Notes under the pieces: model-generated
Database searches by the model: none
The model's input: only the letters and a program-made list of their open reading frames with translations
Told to the model about the DNA's origin: nothing
Part shown: piece after piece, positions 13,170 through 13,365 of the stretch
Layout of the letters: each line of letters starts with the position of its first letter
How positions within the stretch are numbered: position 1 is the stretch's first letter
From: Betaproteobacteria bacterium
GTDB taxonomy: Bacteria; Pseudomonadota; Gammaproteobacteria; Burkholderiales; SG8-41
NCBI GenBank assembly: GCA_021732805.1
Contig: JAKFUJ010000299.1
Span: 1-13,365 of the forward strand
Length of the DNA: 13,365 nucleotides
Direction of reading: 5' to 3'
Program-made: the position numbers and the translations under genes

Positions 13170-13365
13170 TTACATCGCGGCAAGGCCGGCCTTGGCGCAT
13201 TGCTCATCCTGGTCGCCGGTGACGCCGCTGACCCCGACGCCGCCGATGACCTTGCCATCTTTCATGATTGGCAGGCCGCCGGGTGATGCAATGACGCCGG
13301 GCAGGGTCATTACTGCCGGTCCGGCCTTGGCGATGGTATCCGCCCACGCGCGGGTCGGGCGTCGG
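13170..13365 (-). CDS. HbpS/GlcG-like heme-binding family protein, C-terminal part
   Basis: Only the last 64 residues are inside the window; the gene continues past the right edge. The visible end includes GVIASPGGLPIMKDGKVIG, then GVGVSGVTGDQDEQCAKAGL and AAM with a TAA stop at 13170-13172. The GG.P....G..IG..GVSG..G.QDE.CA.AGL pattern is the signature of the HbpS/GlcG (DUF336, Haem_degrading) family. Members have been linked to heme binding, redox sensing and glycolate-gene clusters. The N-terminus is missing, so a signal peptide cannot be judged. A strong terminator follows directly. Confidence 0.92.
   Translation of the reverse strand, partial: RRPTRAWADTIAKAGPAVMTLPGVIASPGGLPIMKDGKVIGGVGVSGVTGDQDEQCAKAGLAAM

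Noticed and set aside
12176..13222. Long plus-strand frame opposite the DUF6279 lipoprotein
   Set aside because: It is antisense to a gene with a clear lipobox and family pattern, and it runs through the terminator hairpin.

Overview
The window reads as chromosomal DNA of a GC-rich proteobacterium, most likely an environmental betaproteobacterium. The reasons are the high-GC codon use, a PEP-CTERM (exosortase-sorted) surface protein, a DUF6279-type lipoprotein, a HbpS/GlcG-like protein, and dispersed palindromic intergenic repeats of kinds common in beta- and gammaproteobacteria. No rRNA, tRNA, IS element, CRISPR array or phage gene is visible. The species cannot be named from the sequence alone.

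Layout, left to right. A Fur-box-like palindrome (34-52) precedes a beta-hydroxyacid dehydrogenase gene (159-1031). Its stop codon lies inside a degenerate heptanucleotide tandem array (1015-1117). Next come a NUDT19-like Nudix hydrolase and a LACTB2-like metallo-beta-lactamase-fold hydrolase, nearly abutting and probably co-transcribed. A convergent D-2-hydroxyacid dehydrogenase (minus strand) is divergent from an SDR-fold protein that lacks the classical SDR catalytic residues. A palindromic repeat then precedes a polytopic membrane transporter with an SNT motif. An intergenic stretch with a possible structured RNA (6207-6296) leads to a PEP-CTERM protein closed by a strong terminator.

From 7424 onward every gene is on the minus strand. 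A secreted SxxK serine hydrolase lies just downstream of a hotdog-fold thioesterase whose expected N-terminus has no normal start codon. After a perfect 29-bp inverted repeat comes an accessory island (9340-10841). It holds an AT-rich orphan gene that may be a DEDD/RNase H-like nuclease, a BrnA/CopG-like antitoxin without a visible BrnT, and a RelE-type toxin with an XRE antitoxin. That toxin-antitoxin promoter is so close to the toxin ATG that the mRNA is predicted to be leaderless. A second palindromic element (10844-10947) closes the island and carries the same 29-bp module found at 4794-4822. Housekeeping-type genes follow: a YbdL-like methionine aminotransferase, a DUF6279 lipoprotein, a strong terminator, and the C-terminal part of a HbpS/GlcG-like gene running off the end.

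The metabolic genes do not form one obvious pathway. The most interesting places are the toxin-antitoxin/nuclease island, the SDR without its catalytic residues, the possible structured RNA upstream of the PEP-CTERM gene, and the repeat module shared by two different palindromic elements.
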